Shown here in pieces: positions 1 to 8,649 of a stretch of 64,000 nt of DNA (position 1 is the stretch's first letter; every line of letters starts with the position of its first letter). The notes under the pieces were generated by a model. It searched no databases, had not been told where the DNA came from, and was given only the letters and a program-made list of their open reading frames with translations. The position numbers and the translations under genes are program-made. Source of the stretch: JAFECT01 sp036501825. GTDB lineage: Bacteria; Pseudomonadota; Alphaproteobacteria; Caulobacterales; Caulobacteraceae. The DNA lies in contig DASXZP010000012.1 of assembly GCA_036501825.1 (NCBI GenBank), forward strand, positions 62,001 through 126,000. Reading direction: 5' to 3'.

Positions 1-1643
1 GCTTCACCGGTTCGGCGGGCGCCGCGGTGGTGCTGAAGGACAAGGCGGCGGTGTTCGTCGACGGGCGCTATACCCTGCAGGTTCGCGATCAGGTGGACGA
101 GGGCGTGTTCGAGATCCGCGACCTCGTGGACGGCGGCGTGCCGCTCTATCTGGAGAGCGCATCGCCGCGCGGCGGGGTGATCGGCTATGATCCGAAACTG
201 CACTCGCCCGACGCTCTGCACTGGCTGCGCACCGCGGCGGAAAAAGCGGGCGCAACGCTAAAAGCAGTGTCCCACAACCCTTTGGATGAAGCGTGGGGCG
301 CAGAGCGTCCGGCGCAACCGCAAGCGCACGTGGTTCCGCAGGCGCACGAATTCACCGGCGAAGACTCCTCATCCAAGCGCGAACGCCTGGGCCATGCGTT
401 GAGCGAACAGGGCGCCGATGCGGCGGTGCTGACCTCGCCAGCGGCCATCGCGTGGCTGTTCAATGTGCGCGGCGGCGACGTGATCCGCACGCCCCTGCCG
501 CTCGGTCAGGCGATCCTGAAGAAGGACGGCTCGGCGGAACTGTTCCTCGATCCCGCCAAGGTCAGCGACGAACTTCGCGCCTGGCTCGGCAACGGGGTCA
601 GCCTCGAAACCGGCGACGCCCTGCCCGCCGCGGTGGATCGTCTGGCCGGCGCCAGCGTGCTGGTCGATCCCTCGCAGTCGTCGTCCTGGTATTTCGACCG
701 GCTCGAACGCGCCGGCGCCCAGGTCGTCCGCGGTCAGGATCCGACCACGCTGCCGCGCGCCTGCAAGAACGATGTCGAGGTCGAAGGCTCGCGGCGCGCA
801 CACGCCCGCGACGGCGCCGCCCTCACCCGCTTTCTGCACTGGGTCGCCACCGAGGCGCAGACGACCCTGCCCAGTGAAACCGAGATTGTAGAAAAGCTCG
901 AAGGCTTCCGCGAAGCGACCGGCGCGCTGAAGGACCTCAGCTTCGACACCATCGCCGGCGCCGCCTCCAACGGCGCCATCGTCCACTATCGCCCGACCAG
1001 GCGGCTGGCCAAGGCGATGGAGAAGGGTTCGCTGCTGCTGGTCGACTCAGGCGCCCAGTACCTCGACGGCACCACCGACGTGACCCGCACCGTGGCGGTC
1101 GGCCAACCGAGCGACGAGATGCGCCAGCGCTTCACCCTCGTACTGAAGGGCCACATCGCGCTCGCCCGCATCCGTTTCCCGCACGGGACCACCGGCAGTG
1201 CGCTCGACATCCTGGCGCGGGCGCCCCTCTGGTCGCACGGCCTCGACTACGACCACGGCACCGGTCATGGCGTGGGCAGCTATCTCGGGGTGCACGAAGG
1301 CCCGCAGCGCATCGCTAAGGCGCCCAACACTGTGGCTCTGCGGCCGGGGATGATCGTCTCCAACGAGCCCGGCTTCTACAAGACCGGCGCCTACGGCATC
1401 CGCATTGAGAACCTGCAGGTGGTCACGCCGGCGGCCGAGATCGCCGGCGGTGAACGTCCGATGCTGGGATTCGAGACGCTGACGATGGCGCCGATCGACC
1501 GCACGCTCATCGATCGCGCGCTGCTCGACCACGACGAACGCGCGTGGCTCGACGCCTATCATGCGCGCGTGTTGAAAGTGGTCGGACCGCAGGTGGAAAA
1601 CGATGTGCGTGCGTGGCTCGAGAAGGTCTGCGCGCCGATCTGA
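1..1643 (+). CDS. Xaa-Pro aminopeptidase (aminopeptidase P, M24B), 5' end missing
   Basis: The window opens inside this gene; the frame is open from base 3 (FTGSAG near the start, a typical aminopeptidase P N-terminal motif), so roughly 50-60 residues lie upstream. It removes an N-terminal residue preceding proline, using two metal ions, in the cytoplasm. Counting the codon at base 27 as residue 1, the five metal ligands are visible: D340 and D351 (VDSG to TTDVTRT), H414 (HGTGHGVG), E447 (SNEPGFY) and E461 (RIENL). Two N-terminal creatinase-like domains (about 1-280) precede the pita-bread domain (about 290-490), and a C-terminal extension follows, so this is the long three-domain form. The stop is followed by a 120-bp spacer. 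Family assignment is very secure; the true start is not visible. Confidence 0.95.
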   Translation, partial: FTGSAGAAVVLKDKAAVFVDGRYTLQVRDQVDEGVFEIRDLVDGGVPLYLESASPRGGVIGYDPKLHSPDALHWLRTAAEKAGATLKAVSHNPLDEAWGAERPAQPQAHVVPQAHEFTGEDSSSKRERLGHALSEQGADAAVLTSPAAIAWLFNVRGGDVIRTPLPLGQAILKKDGSAELFLDPAKVSDELRAWLGNGVSLETGDALPAAVDRLAGASVLVDPSQSSSWYFDRLERAGAQVVRGQDPTTLPRACKNDVEVEGSRRAHARDGAALTRFLHWVATEAQTTLPSETEIVEKLEGFREATGALKDLSFDTIAGAASNGAIVHYRPTRRLAKAMEKGSLLLVDSGAQYLDGTTDVTRTVAVGQPSDEMRQRFTLVLKGHIALARIRFPHGTTGSALDILARAPLWSHGLDYDHGTGHGVGSYLGVHEGPQRIAKAPNTVALRPGMIVSNEPGFYKTGAYGIRIENLQVVTPAAEIAGGERPMLGFETLTMAPIDRTLIDRALLDHDERAWLDAYHARVLKVVGPQVENDVRAWLEKVCAPI

Positions 1644-1690
1644 GGCTATACTGAGGCCAATACTCCACTCTATTGGCGGCGCCCGGAAAG

Positions 1691-1705
1691 CCTTACGTCG
1701 TAAGG
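1691..1705. promoter_or_regulatory. Perfect 7-bp-arm palindrome upstream of the TrmB-like gene
   Basis: CCTTACG-T-CGTAAGG is a perfect inverted repeat in the spacer between the aminopeptidase gene and the TrmB-like regulator. It could be an operator, or a hairpin after the aminopeptidase stop, but no T-run follows. No binding protein can be named from sequence alone. Confidence 0.3.
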
Positions 1706-1730
1706 GATTGGCCCCCGGCGGCCCGGCCGG

Positions 1731-1759
1731 TGGACCTCCGCCGCAGGCCGCCCTATACT
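1731..1759 (+). promoter_or_regulatory. Candidate promoter of the TrmB-like gene (leaderless)
   Basis: TGGACC at 1731-1736 (4 of 6 to TTGACA) and TATACT at 1754-1759 (5 of 6 to TATAAT) are separated by 17 bp. A start point about 7 nt after the -10 would fall at 1766-1767, which is the A of the start codon, so the mRNA would be leaderless. In agreement, no Shine-Dalgarno sequence precedes that codon. Confidence 0.4.
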
Positions 1760-1776
1760 AGTAGCTATGACTACTA
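1759..1776. promoter_or_regulatory. Operator-like inverted repeat across the start codon of the TrmB-like gene
   Basis: TAGTAG-CTATGA-CTACTA is a 6-bp-arm inverted repeat with the start codon ATG (1767) in its spacer; flanking bases extend the symmetry imperfectly. Its position over the predicted transcription start fits an autorepressor site for the regulator encoded here. This is inference from symmetry and position. Confidence 0.35.
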
Positions 1777-2606
1777 ATATCCCACCCGAACAAGCCCTCG
1801 CCGCCCTCGGATTCACCGAGATGGAAGCGGCGGTCTATTGCGAGCTGCTGCGCGGCGGCCCGGCCACCGGCTACCGGCTGGGGCAATCGATCGGGAAGGC
1901 GGCGGCCAACACCTACCAGGCCCTGGCGCAGCTCACCCAGAAGGGCGCGGTGTTGGTCGACGACCGGGATGCCAAGACCTACCGGGCGACTCCGCCCGCG
2001 GAACTCCTGGCCGCCCTCGAGCGGGGCTTCGTGGACCGCCGGGCCCAGGCGCTCGGCGCGCTGGAGGCCCTGAAGCCGGCCGGGCCGGACGACCGCATCT
2101 ACCAGCTCTCGACCCCGGCCCAGGTGTTCGAGCGGGCAGCGGCCATGATCCGGCGGGCGAAGGAGATCGTCCTCTTCGACCTGTTCGCCGCCCCCCTGGC
2201 CCAGCTCGCACCCCAACTGGCCCAGGCGCACGGGCGCGGCTTGGCCGTCGCGGGCCTCGCCTATGCCGAGACGCCCGCCCTGCCCTTCACCGTCGTGACC
2301 TCTCGCAATGCTGCGGTGGCGGCCGAGCGCTGGCCCGGCCAGCAGGTCAGCCTGGTCGCCGACGCGCGCGAGCACCTGACCGCCCTGCTCACGCCCGATG
2401 GTCAGTCGGTGCGCCATGCGGTGTGGAGCGACAGCGCCTATCTCGCCTGCCTGAAACACTCCGGCCTGGCGTCGGAGCTCCGTGTCTCGCACCTGGCGCC
2501 CTCGGACGCGGACCCGCTGAACGCGCTGTCACTGCTCCGCGCCTTTCCGCCGGGCCTTCGCACCCTGATCGGGCCGGCCCGTGAAGCCCAGGACCATGTT
2601 GCATGA
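1767..2606 (+). CDS. TrmB-family-like winged-helix transcriptional regulator
   Basis: A 279-residue cytoplasmic DNA-binding protein. Residues about 1-75 form a TrmB/MarR-like winged helix: the LGFTEMEAAVYCELL stretch is the usual TrmB opening, followed by a recognition region around GKAAANTYQALAQL. Residues about 95-250 resemble the TrmB C-terminal effector module, related to the phospholipase D fold but without HKD catalytic motifs. Archaeal relatives sense sugars; no ligand can be assigned here. The stop overlaps the start of the next gene by 4 bp (ATGA), so regulator and protease are probably translated in a coupled way. No ribosome binding site precedes the ATG, and a palindrome overlaps it, suggesting a leaderless, self-regulated transcript. 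Confidence 0.8.
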   Translation: MTTNIPPEQALAALGFTEMEAAVYCELLRGGPATGYRLGQSIGKAAANTYQALAQLTQKGAVLVDDRDAKTYRATPPAELLAALERGFVDRRAQALGALEALKPAGPDDRIYQLSTPAQVFERAAAMIRRAKEIVLFDLFAAPLAQLAPQLAQAHGRGLAVAGLAYAETPALPFTVVTSRNAAVAAERWPGQQVSLVADAREHLTALLTPDGQSVRHAVWSDSAYLACLKHSGLASELRVSHLAPSDADPLNALSLLRAFPPGLRTLIGPAREAQDHVA

Positions 2607-4426
2607 CCCTCCGCATCGCCCTCGCCGCCCTCGCTTTTGCGATCATCGCGCCCGCAGCCGCGCAGGCGGATCAGGTTTCAGATCTGGTCGACCGTTATGT
2701 CGGCTGGCGCGGCGGCGCGGCGTTCGAGCATCTGACCTCGATCCGGGAGAAAGGTCGCCTGGAGACCGCCGGTCTCAGCGGCACGCTCGACATCTCGATG
2801 GAGCGCGGCGGACGCCAGCGCAGCGACGCCGACCTCGGCGTGGTGAAAAGCACCTCGGTTGTGGACGGCGACGCCTCCTGGGACACCACCCAGAGCGGAC
2901 AGATCGAAAACGCGGAGGAGGCCGCCGTGCGTTACGCGCGGCGCGAGGCGGCGCTGCAGTTCACCGACGCCCTGCGCGGGCAGGACGGCGCCGGCGACCG
3001 CTATCTGGGGACCGAGACGCGCGACGGCCGCACCTGGGGCGTCATCCGGGTGAGCTTCGGCGACGAAGACACCTACGACGCCTTCATCGACCCGGCGACA
3101 GGCGAGCTCGACGGCTTTCGCATCAACGAGAACCGCAAGGCGCGCTTCGAACGCTTTGGCGACTGGCGCATGGTCGGCGGCGTGCGCATGCCGTTTCTCG
3201 ACGCGGTGATCGCCGACATCGCCACCGAGAACTCGACGATCACCCTGAGCGAGATCGCTCTGAACGGCCGCTTCGAGGACGCCTTGTTTGCGCGGCCGGC
3301 GGCGGTGCGGCGCGCGTCGTTCAAGGGCGGTGCGGCCTCGACCGGCTGGATCCCGTTCGAGTTCTTCGGCGACAACCGCATCTTCTTCACCGCCAAAATC
3401 AACGGACACGATACCGTCGTCCTGCTCGACAGCGGCGCCCAAACGTCGGTCGTCGACCGGGCCTACGCGGCGCAGATCGGGCTCAAGGCCCAGGGGGCGG
3501 TCACCGCCATGGGCGCCGGCGGCGCCGATACCGCGGGCATCGTCAAAGGTGTGAAGATCGAGATCGGCGACCTGACGCTGGATCAGACGTCGATCGCCGC
3601 CATCGACATCGCCGCGGTCGGCCAGCGGATCGGCCATCCCCTGCCCTTCGTGCTGGGTGGCGAGGTGTTCAACGAACTTGCCGTCGACATCGACTTCGCC
3701 AACCGCCGTCTGGCCTTCCGCGATCCCGACCGCCTGCAGAAGCCCGACGGCGCCGCCGAAGTGCATCTGAAACCGGTGCAGGGCATCCGCGCGGTTCCGG
3801 TCTCGGTGGAGGGCGGGCCGCCGGTTCCCTTCGACTTCGACATCGGCAACGGCTCGCCGCTGCTGATCTTCCCCGCCTATGCGGACCCGCACGGCCTGTT
3901 GAAGGATCGCCGCACGTCGCAGCGGCTGGGCGGCGCCGTCGGCGGCGTGCACCCCGAAACAGTCGCGACGATCCGGCGGTTGAGCTTCGCCGGCGTCGAC
4001 TTCGCCGACGTGCCGACGTCGTTTCCGGGCGCGTCCAACCAGGGCCTGAATTCGAACCTGACCGTGGGCAACGTCGGTTTGCCGATCATCGACCGCTTTC
4101 ATGTCATCGTCGACTTCTCGCACGACCGCGCCTGGCTGACCCCCGATCCCGAGCGCATCAAGTCGCCCTTCGTGCGCGACCGGCTCGGCCTGTCCCTGAT
4201 CAATCATGCGAACGACCTGGAGGTCGAGTTCGTCTCGCCCGGCAGTCCTGCCGAAGCCGTCGGCTTCAAAACCGGCGAGCGCGTCACCCTGATCGACCGC
4301 AAGCCCCAGGCCGCCTGGCCCGCCGACGCGCTGCGCACCCTGGCCGAGCAGCCGGCCGGAACCCTGATCGAGTTTACCCTGGCGGACGGCCAGGTGCGGC
4401 GCGTTAAGCTGGCCGACTATTTCTAG
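2603..4426 (+). CDS. Secreted two-lobed retropepsin-like aspartyl protease with C-terminal PDZ domain
   Basis: A 607-residue exported protein with a signal peptide ending near AQA (residues 1-22). An N-terminal region of about 230 residues (YVGWRGGAAFEHL onward) resembles outer-membrane lipoprotein-sorting or LolA-like folds but is not clearly recognised. Residues about 265-380 are a retropepsin-like lobe with the catalytic motif LLDSGAQTS (D276). A second, degenerate lobe has FDFDIGNGS (D413) where D-T/S-G is expected, so the partner aspartate is present but Gly is shifted. A PDZ-like domain occupies about 525-600 (SPGSPAEAVGFKTGERV). It probably cleaves or binds periplasmic proteins. It is coupled by a 4-bp overlap to the upstream regulator. 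Its stop shares the palindrome CTAG with the convergent methyltransferase stop. Confidence 0.8.
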   Translation: MTLRIALAALAFAIIAPAAAQADQVSDLVDRYVGWRGGAAFEHLTSIREKGRLETAGLSGTLDISMERGGRQRSDADLGVVKSTSVVDGDASWDTTQSGQIENAEEAAVRYARREAALQFTDALRGQDGAGDRYLGTETRDGRTWGVIRVSFGDEDTYDAFIDPATGELDGFRINENRKARFERFGDWRMVGGVRMPFLDAVIADIATENSTITLSEIALNGRFEDALFARPAAVRRASFKGGAASTGWIPFEFFGDNRIFFTAKINGHDTVVLLDSGAQTSVVDRAYAAQIGLKAQGAVTAMGAGGADTAGIVKGVKIEIGDLTLDQTSIAAIDIAAVGQRIGHPLPFVLGGEVFNELAVDIDFANRRLAFRDPDRLQKPDGAAEVHLKPVQGIRAVPVSVEGGPPVPFDFDIGNGSPLLIFPAYADPHGLLKDRRTSQRLGGAVGGVHPETVATIRRLSFAGVDFADVPTSFPGASNQGLNSNLTVGNVGLPIIDRFHVIVDFSHDRAWLTPDPERIKSPFVRDRLGLSLINHANDLEVEFVSPGSPAEAVGFKTGERVTLIDRKPQAAWPADALRTLAEQPAGTLIEFTLADGQVRRVKLADYF

Positions 4427-5184
4427 ACGCGCGCCAGGGCGCCGGTGACGAAGAAACCGACCTCGATCGGCCCGCCGTGCGCGGCCTGCGCCATGCGGCG
4501 GGTGAAGTCGTCGCAATAGTCCTGCTCATTGGCGCTGTCGCGTGCGTATTGGCCCGCGTAAGAGGTGGTGAGGAAAAGGCCGGCCGCCGCCGCCGGCGTG
4601 CGTTGTTCGGTGAAATCGAACGTGAACGGCAAGATGTCGGGGAATGCGCCGGATGCAGCCATCAGTTCAGGATAGGGTTTCCATTGCGTGAGACGCGGGT
4701 CGATGTGCGGACTCCACAGTCGCATCTCGTGATCCACCAGCAGCTTGGCGCTGATCGGCCCCAACACCTCGAACGGACGATAACCGAAGGCAAGGAAGAC
4801 ACCGCCGGGCCTGAGCGACGCTGCAACCCTGCTGCCGACGACCGCCGCATCCATCCAGTGGAACGCGGTTGCAGAGAAGACCGCGTCGAGCGGCTTGTCG
4901 AAGCTCACCGTTTCGGCCGGCGCTACGCGCACTTCGAGGCGGCGGTCGGGGGCAATCCGCGCCGCCATGTCGGCGTCCGGCTCGACCGCAATGACGTGAG
5001 CGAAGCGCTTGAGGATTTCGGGCGTCGCCTGGCCTGAGCCCGCGCCGAGTTCCGCCGCACGGGCTCGCGGAAGGCCGCACGCCTCCGCCGCTTCGTCGAA
5101 CAACCAGGCGGGATAGCCGGGACGATAGCGGCGATAGCGATCCGCATGCAGGCCATATCGAGGCGAAGTCGGCCCTTCGCTCAT
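4423..5184 (-). CDS. Class I SAM-dependent methyltransferase
   Basis: A 253-residue soluble protein with a Rossmann-type SAM-binding fold. Motif I is AAELGAGSGQAT (about residues 43-54), motif II the acidic AVEPDADM stretch, and VFSATAFHWMD (about 105-115) is the post-II region usual in small-molecule methyltransferases of the UbiE/TAM type. The N-terminal GLHADRYRRYRPGYP also matches that group. The substrate cannot be deduced. It lies 1 bp downstream of ligA on the same strand and is probably cotranscribed with it. Its stop overlaps the convergent protease gene. Confidence 0.85.
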   Translation of the reverse strand: MSEGPTSPRYGLHADRYRRYRPGYPAWLFDEAAEACGLPRARAAELGAGSGQATPEILKRFAHVIAVEPDADMAARIAPDRRLEVRVAPAETVSFDKPLDAVFSATAFHWMDAAVVGSRVAASLRPGGVFLAFGYRPFEVLGPISAKLLVDHEMRLWSPHIDPRLTQWKPYPELMAASGAFPDILPFTFDFTEQRTPAAAAGLFLTTSYAGQYARDSANEQDYCDDFTRRMAQAAHGGPIEVGFFVTGALARV

Positions 5185-5185
5185 C

Positions 5186-7330
5186 TTACGCCTCCCCGAT
5201 CAGGGCGAGCCATTCGTCCTCGGTCATGGTCTGGACGCCGAGTTCGGCGGCGGTCTTTAGCTTGGACCCGGCGCCGGGACCGGCGACCACGATGTCGGTC
5301 TTCTTCGACACCGAGGACGAGACCTTGGCGCCCAGGCTTTCGGCGCGCGCCTTCGCCTCTTCGCGCGTCATGCGTTCCAGCGCGCCGGTGAACACCACGG
5401 TCTTGCCGGCGACGGCGGTGTCGGTCTTGGGCTTTTCGGCGTCTTCGACGGTCAGTTCAGCCAGCAGGCGCTCGACGATGGAGCGATTGTGATCCTCGGC
5501 GAAATAGGCGGCGGCGGCTTCGATCACAGCGTCGCCCACCTGATCGAGCGCGTCGAGATCGGCGATGGCGGCCTCGTCGCCCTTCGCCACCGCGTCCATC
5601 GCTTCCAGGAACGCCTTCGCCGAGCCGTAGCCGCGCGCAAGGGTGATCGCGGTGGTCTCGCCGATGTGGCGCAGGCCGAGCCCATAGATGAAGCGGTCGA
5701 GGGAAATCGTGCGCCGCTTGTCGATCGAGGTGACCAGATTACGGATCGAGGTCTCCCCGAAGCCGTCGCGTTCGCGCAGCGCATCGAGGCGTTTTTCGTC
5801 CCGCGCCAGTTTGAAGATGTCGGCCGGTTCGGTCACCCAGCCCTCGTCGTAGAACAACTGGATCTGCTTTTCGCCCAGGCCCTCGATGTCGAAGGCGCGG
5901 CGCGAGCAAAAGTGTTTCAGGTGCTCGACCCGCTGGAACGGACAGGCGAACTCGCCGGTGCAGCGGCGCACCACCGTTTCCGACCCGCCGGTGGTCGTCT
6001 CGCGCACCACCGGGGTGTGCAGCGGGCATGGGCAGTGGGTCGGGAAGTGATAGACGCGCGCGTTCTTTGGCCGCTCTGCTGTCACCACCTCGACGATCTG
6101 CGGGATCACGTCGCCGGCGCGTTGCAGGATAACCGTGTCGCCGATACGCGCGCCCAGGCGTTCGATCTCGTCGGCGTTGTGCAAGGTTGCGTTCTTCACC
6201 ACCACGCCGCCGACGGTCACCGGCTTCAGCCGCGCCACCGGCGTGAGCGAGCCGGTGCGGCCCACCTGGATGTCGATGCCTTCCAGCGCCGTGCGCGCCT
6301 GCTGCGCCGGGAACTTGCGCGCGATGGCCCAGCGCGGCGAGCGCGACACGAAGCCCAGGCGGTTCTGCCAGTCGAGGCGGTCGGTCTTGTAGACCACGCC
6401 GTCGATGTCGTAGCCGAGATTGGCGCGCTCGGCCTCAAACGCGCGATAGGCCTCGTCGAGCCCCTCGGTATCGTGCACCCGCACTGAACGCGCGTTGGTC
6501 GGCAGGCCCCAGGCTTTGAACTTCGCCAGCGCCTCCCACTGGGTCTTGGCGAAGGGCGCGGACAGCTCGCCCCAGGCGTAGGCGAAGAAGCGCAGCGGGC
6601 GCGCTGCGGTCACCGTCGGGTCGATCTGGCGCAGCGAGCCGGACGCGAAATTGCGCGGATTGGCGTAGGTGCGCTTGCCTGCGGCCTCCGCCTCGGCGTT
6701 GAAACGGTTGAAAGCGTCGTTCGGCGCATAGATCTCGCCGCGCACCTCGATCAGCTCGGGCCGGTCCTTGCCCTTCAGCGTGTGCGGAATATCTTTCAGC
6801 GTGCGCAGATTGGCGGTGACGTCCTCGCCGGTGCGCCCGTCGCCGCGCGTGGCGCCTTTCACGAACACGCCGTGCTCGTAACGCAGATTGATCGACAGGC
6901 CGTCAATCTTCGGTTCCGCGGTGAACCAGACCTCGTCTTCGCCCAGCTTCAGAAAGCGGCGGATGCGCGCGACGAACTCGGCGGTGTCTTCGTCGGTGAA
7001 GGCGTTGTCGAGCGACAGCATGGGCACGCCGTGCACCACGGGCGCGAACTGGGTCGAGGGCGCGGCGCCCACGCGCTTGGACGGCGAGTCGGCGCGCACC
7101 AGGTTCGGAAAGCGCGCCTCGATCGCGGCGTTGCGTTGCTTCAGCGCGTCGTACTCGGCGTCGGACGCGCTCGGCGCCTCCTCGCGGTAGTAGAGCGCGT
7201 CATGAGCGGCGATCTCGCCGGCCAGCCATTCCAGCTCGGCGGCGGCCTCGGCCTCGTTCAGGTCCGCGGGGTCGCCGGACGCGCGAGCGGGGGATTTGGG
7301 AGCTTTCGACGGGACGGTCTTGGCGGCCAT
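5186..7330 (-). CDS. ligA: NAD-dependent DNA ligase
   Basis: A 714-residue replicative and repair ligase that seals nicks using NAD. The order is: Ia/adenylation domain with YYREEAPSASDAEYDAL, the adenylated lysine in EPKIDG (K141 from the chosen start), OB fold, a Cys4 zinc finger (CPCPLHTP to RRCTGEFACP and FCSRRAF), helix-hairpin-helix repeats (about 500-600) and a C-terminal BRCT domain (GKTVVFTGALERMTREEA). I chose ATG at 7330 (MAAKTVPSK) because it has a GGCGGGG-type ribosome site nearby and leaves room for promoters; the upstream in-frame codons encode an Arg-rich stretch unlike the family. The sequence before the ligase core (about 20 residues) is Lys/Ser/Pro-rich. Essential gene; assignment certain. 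Confidence 0.97.
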   Translation of the reverse strand: MAAKTVPSKAPKSPARASGDPADLNEAEAAAELEWLAGEIAAHDALYYREEAPSASDAEYDALKQRNAAIEARFPNLVRADSPSKRVGAAPSTQFAPVVHGVPMLSLDNAFTDEDTAEFVARIRRFLKLGEDEVWFTAEPKIDGLSINLRYEHGVFVKGATRGDGRTGEDVTANLRTLKDIPHTLKGKDRPELIEVRGEIYAPNDAFNRFNAEAEAAGKRTYANPRNFASGSLRQIDPTVTAARPLRFFAYAWGELSAPFAKTQWEALAKFKAWGLPTNARSVRVHDTEGLDEAYRAFEAERANLGYDIDGVVYKTDRLDWQNRLGFVSRSPRWAIARKFPAQQARTALEGIDIQVGRTGSLTPVARLKPVTVGGVVVKNATLHNADEIERLGARIGDTVILQRAGDVIPQIVEVVTAERPKNARVYHFPTHCPCPLHTPVVRETTTGGSETVVRRCTGEFACPFQRVEHLKHFCSRRAFDIEGLGEKQIQLFYDEGWVTEPADIFKLARDEKRLDALRERDGFGETSIRNLVTSIDKRRTISLDRFIYGLGLRHIGETTAITLARGYGSAKAFLEAMDAVAKGDEAAIADLDALDQVGDAVIEAAAAYFAEDHNRSIVERLLAELTVEDAEKPKTDTAVAGKTVVFTGALERMTREEAKARAESLGAKVSSSVSKKTDIVVAGPGAGSKLKTAAELGVQTMTEDEWLALIGEA

Positions 7331-7452
7331 GCCCCGCCTCTTAAGGCGAAGCGGGCGGCCGGTGAAGCCCTTCCGGGCGCGGGTCGGGGCCCGGTAGGCC
7401 GTTTCGGCCAAATGGCCTAAGATCGCGCCGCCGGCCACGCCTCGGGGGGACC

Positions 7453-8028
7453 ATGCGCGAGCTGTTCAAGTGGATCGACCGGATCGCGGCGATCATCACC
7501 ATTGCGACCTTCGCTTTTTCATTGCTGCACTTCTTCGGCGCCGTGCCCATGCCGCACTTCGACCTGTCGAGCGGGCGCAAGGCGTTCGTGGCGCTGGTGG
7601 TCTATCAGGTGGTGATGGCGATCGCGGTGTCGGGGCTGAGCGCCCTGCTCTATCGCGGGATGCACATCGTGTTCCTGGCCATGCTGTTTCCGGTGATCGC
7701 CTGGTCCTTCGTCAACGTCGACGTGATGAAGACCCTGTTCGGTCCGACCGTCTGGGCGCCGGCGAGCCACGGCTGGTGGATCTTCAAGAGCCAGCAGGCG
7801 CAGAACACCGTGGGCTTTGGGCTCAGCCTGCTGGGGGCCGCGATCTTCCTGGTGCTCTACACCCTGTTGTTCGTGCGCCGCGCCGCCTACGACAAGTACC
7901 ACCAGGGCGACGACGCCTCGCGCCAGCTGGCGCAGATGAACGCCATGGTCGTCGTCCTGGGCGCGGTGATCACCGCCTTTGTGGCCCACGTGGCCTGGAT
8001 CTGGCTGGGCGGCGCCGACGTCGCCTGA
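7453..8028 (+). CDS. Integral membrane protein of unknown function
   Basis: A 191-residue protein with about five hydrophobic segments at residues 10-30, 45-67, 70-90, 118-140 and 163-186; no family recognised. A short loop between segments 3 and 4 carries aromatic residues (TVWAPASHGWWIFK) and the loop before the last helix is charged (YDKYHQGDDASRQ). The start has a run of six G about 4 bp upstream. It diverges from ligA and its stop lies 6 bp from the convergent DUF4142 gene. It is likely inner-membrane; function unknown. Confidence 0.75.
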   Translation: MRELFKWIDRIAAIITIATFAFSLLHFFGAVPMPHFDLSSGRKAFVALVVYQVVMAIAVSGLSALLYRGMHIVFLAMLFPVIAWSFVNVDVMKTLFGPTVWAPASHGWWIFKSQQAQNTVGFGLSLLGAAIFLVLYTLLFVRRAAYDKYHQGDDASRQLAQMNAMVVVLGAVITAFVAHVAWIWLGGADVA

Positions 8029-8034
8029 GGCGGC

Positions 8035-8649
8035 CTATTTCAGATCGATCTGCAGCTTGCGCGCCAGGTCGAGGTGGTGCTGGATCGTCGGCAGCGTCTT
8101 GGCCGCCCACGCCGTCAGGGGCGCATTGGCGCCTTTCTGCGAATAGGCGGTGAACAAGGCGACCACGTCGGTGTGGGCTTTGATCTGCTGGCTGACGTAG
8201 AGGCGATCGAACTGCGCCGGGCCCGGCGATTTCAGATTGTCGAGCATCTGCTGGTGCTGAGCGTCCAACGCCGAGGGCGGCGTCACCTGCACGCCCGAGT
8301 CGGGCAACAGGCCCTTCAGCTGGTTGGTGGTTTCGGTGTGCGCCTTGACCATCTCGGCAGCGAAATGTCTCACTGCGGGGCTGAGGGCGTGCGCCTGGGC
8401 GTACTGACCGGCCTGCACCTCGTACATGTCGCTGAGCGCGGCGTTTGTGACGAAGTCCGCGTCGGGATTCGCGCTCGCGGCGTTTTCGGTGGCGGGAGGC
8501 GGCGTGGTCGGCGCGTTCAGGACCGAGGCATTGCCCGGCGCACCGGACGCCTGGTCGGCCGCCGTATTGCCGCCCGGCGCCTTCTTGCAGGCGGTGAGCG
8601 CGATCAGCGCGGTCAGAATCAGGGCGGCGGCGATCGGTCGGGACATCAT
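8035..8649 (-). CDS. DUF4142 domain lipoprotein
   Basis: A 204-residue predicted lipoprotein: the signal MMSRPIAAALILTALIALTAC ends in a lipobox (LTAC), with lipidation expected at the cysteine. After a Gly/Ala/Pro linker, residues about 60-200 match DUF4142, an all-helical ferritin-like bundle (FVTNAALSDMYEVQAGQYA, then VRHFAAEMVKAHTETTNQL) found in many proteobacteria and often linked with stress. No metal-ligand set is evident. Two adjacent Met codons (8649 and 8646) can both serve as start. Biochemical role unknown. Confidence 0.85.
   Translation of the reverse strand: MMSRPIAAALILTALIALTACKKAPGGNTAADQASGAPGNASVLNAPTTPPPATENAASANPDADFVTNAALSDMYEVQAGQYAQAHALSPAVRHFAAEMVKAHTETTNQLKGLLPDSGVQVTPPSALDAQHQQMLDNLKSPGPAQFDRLYVSQQIKAHTDVVALFTAYSQKGANAPLTAWAAKTLPTIQHHLDLARKLQIDLK

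Noticed and set aside
2678..4516. A 612-codon open frame antisense to the aspartyl protease gene
   Set aside because: It is a high-GC shadow: the sense strand has a signal peptide, catalytic motifs and PDZ domain, while the antisense product is Arg/Gly/Asp-rich without any domain.
7331..7438. N-terminal extension of LigA
   Set aside because: The 36 extra residues are unlike the family, and the ATG at 7330 has a ribosome site and leaves space for divergent promoters.
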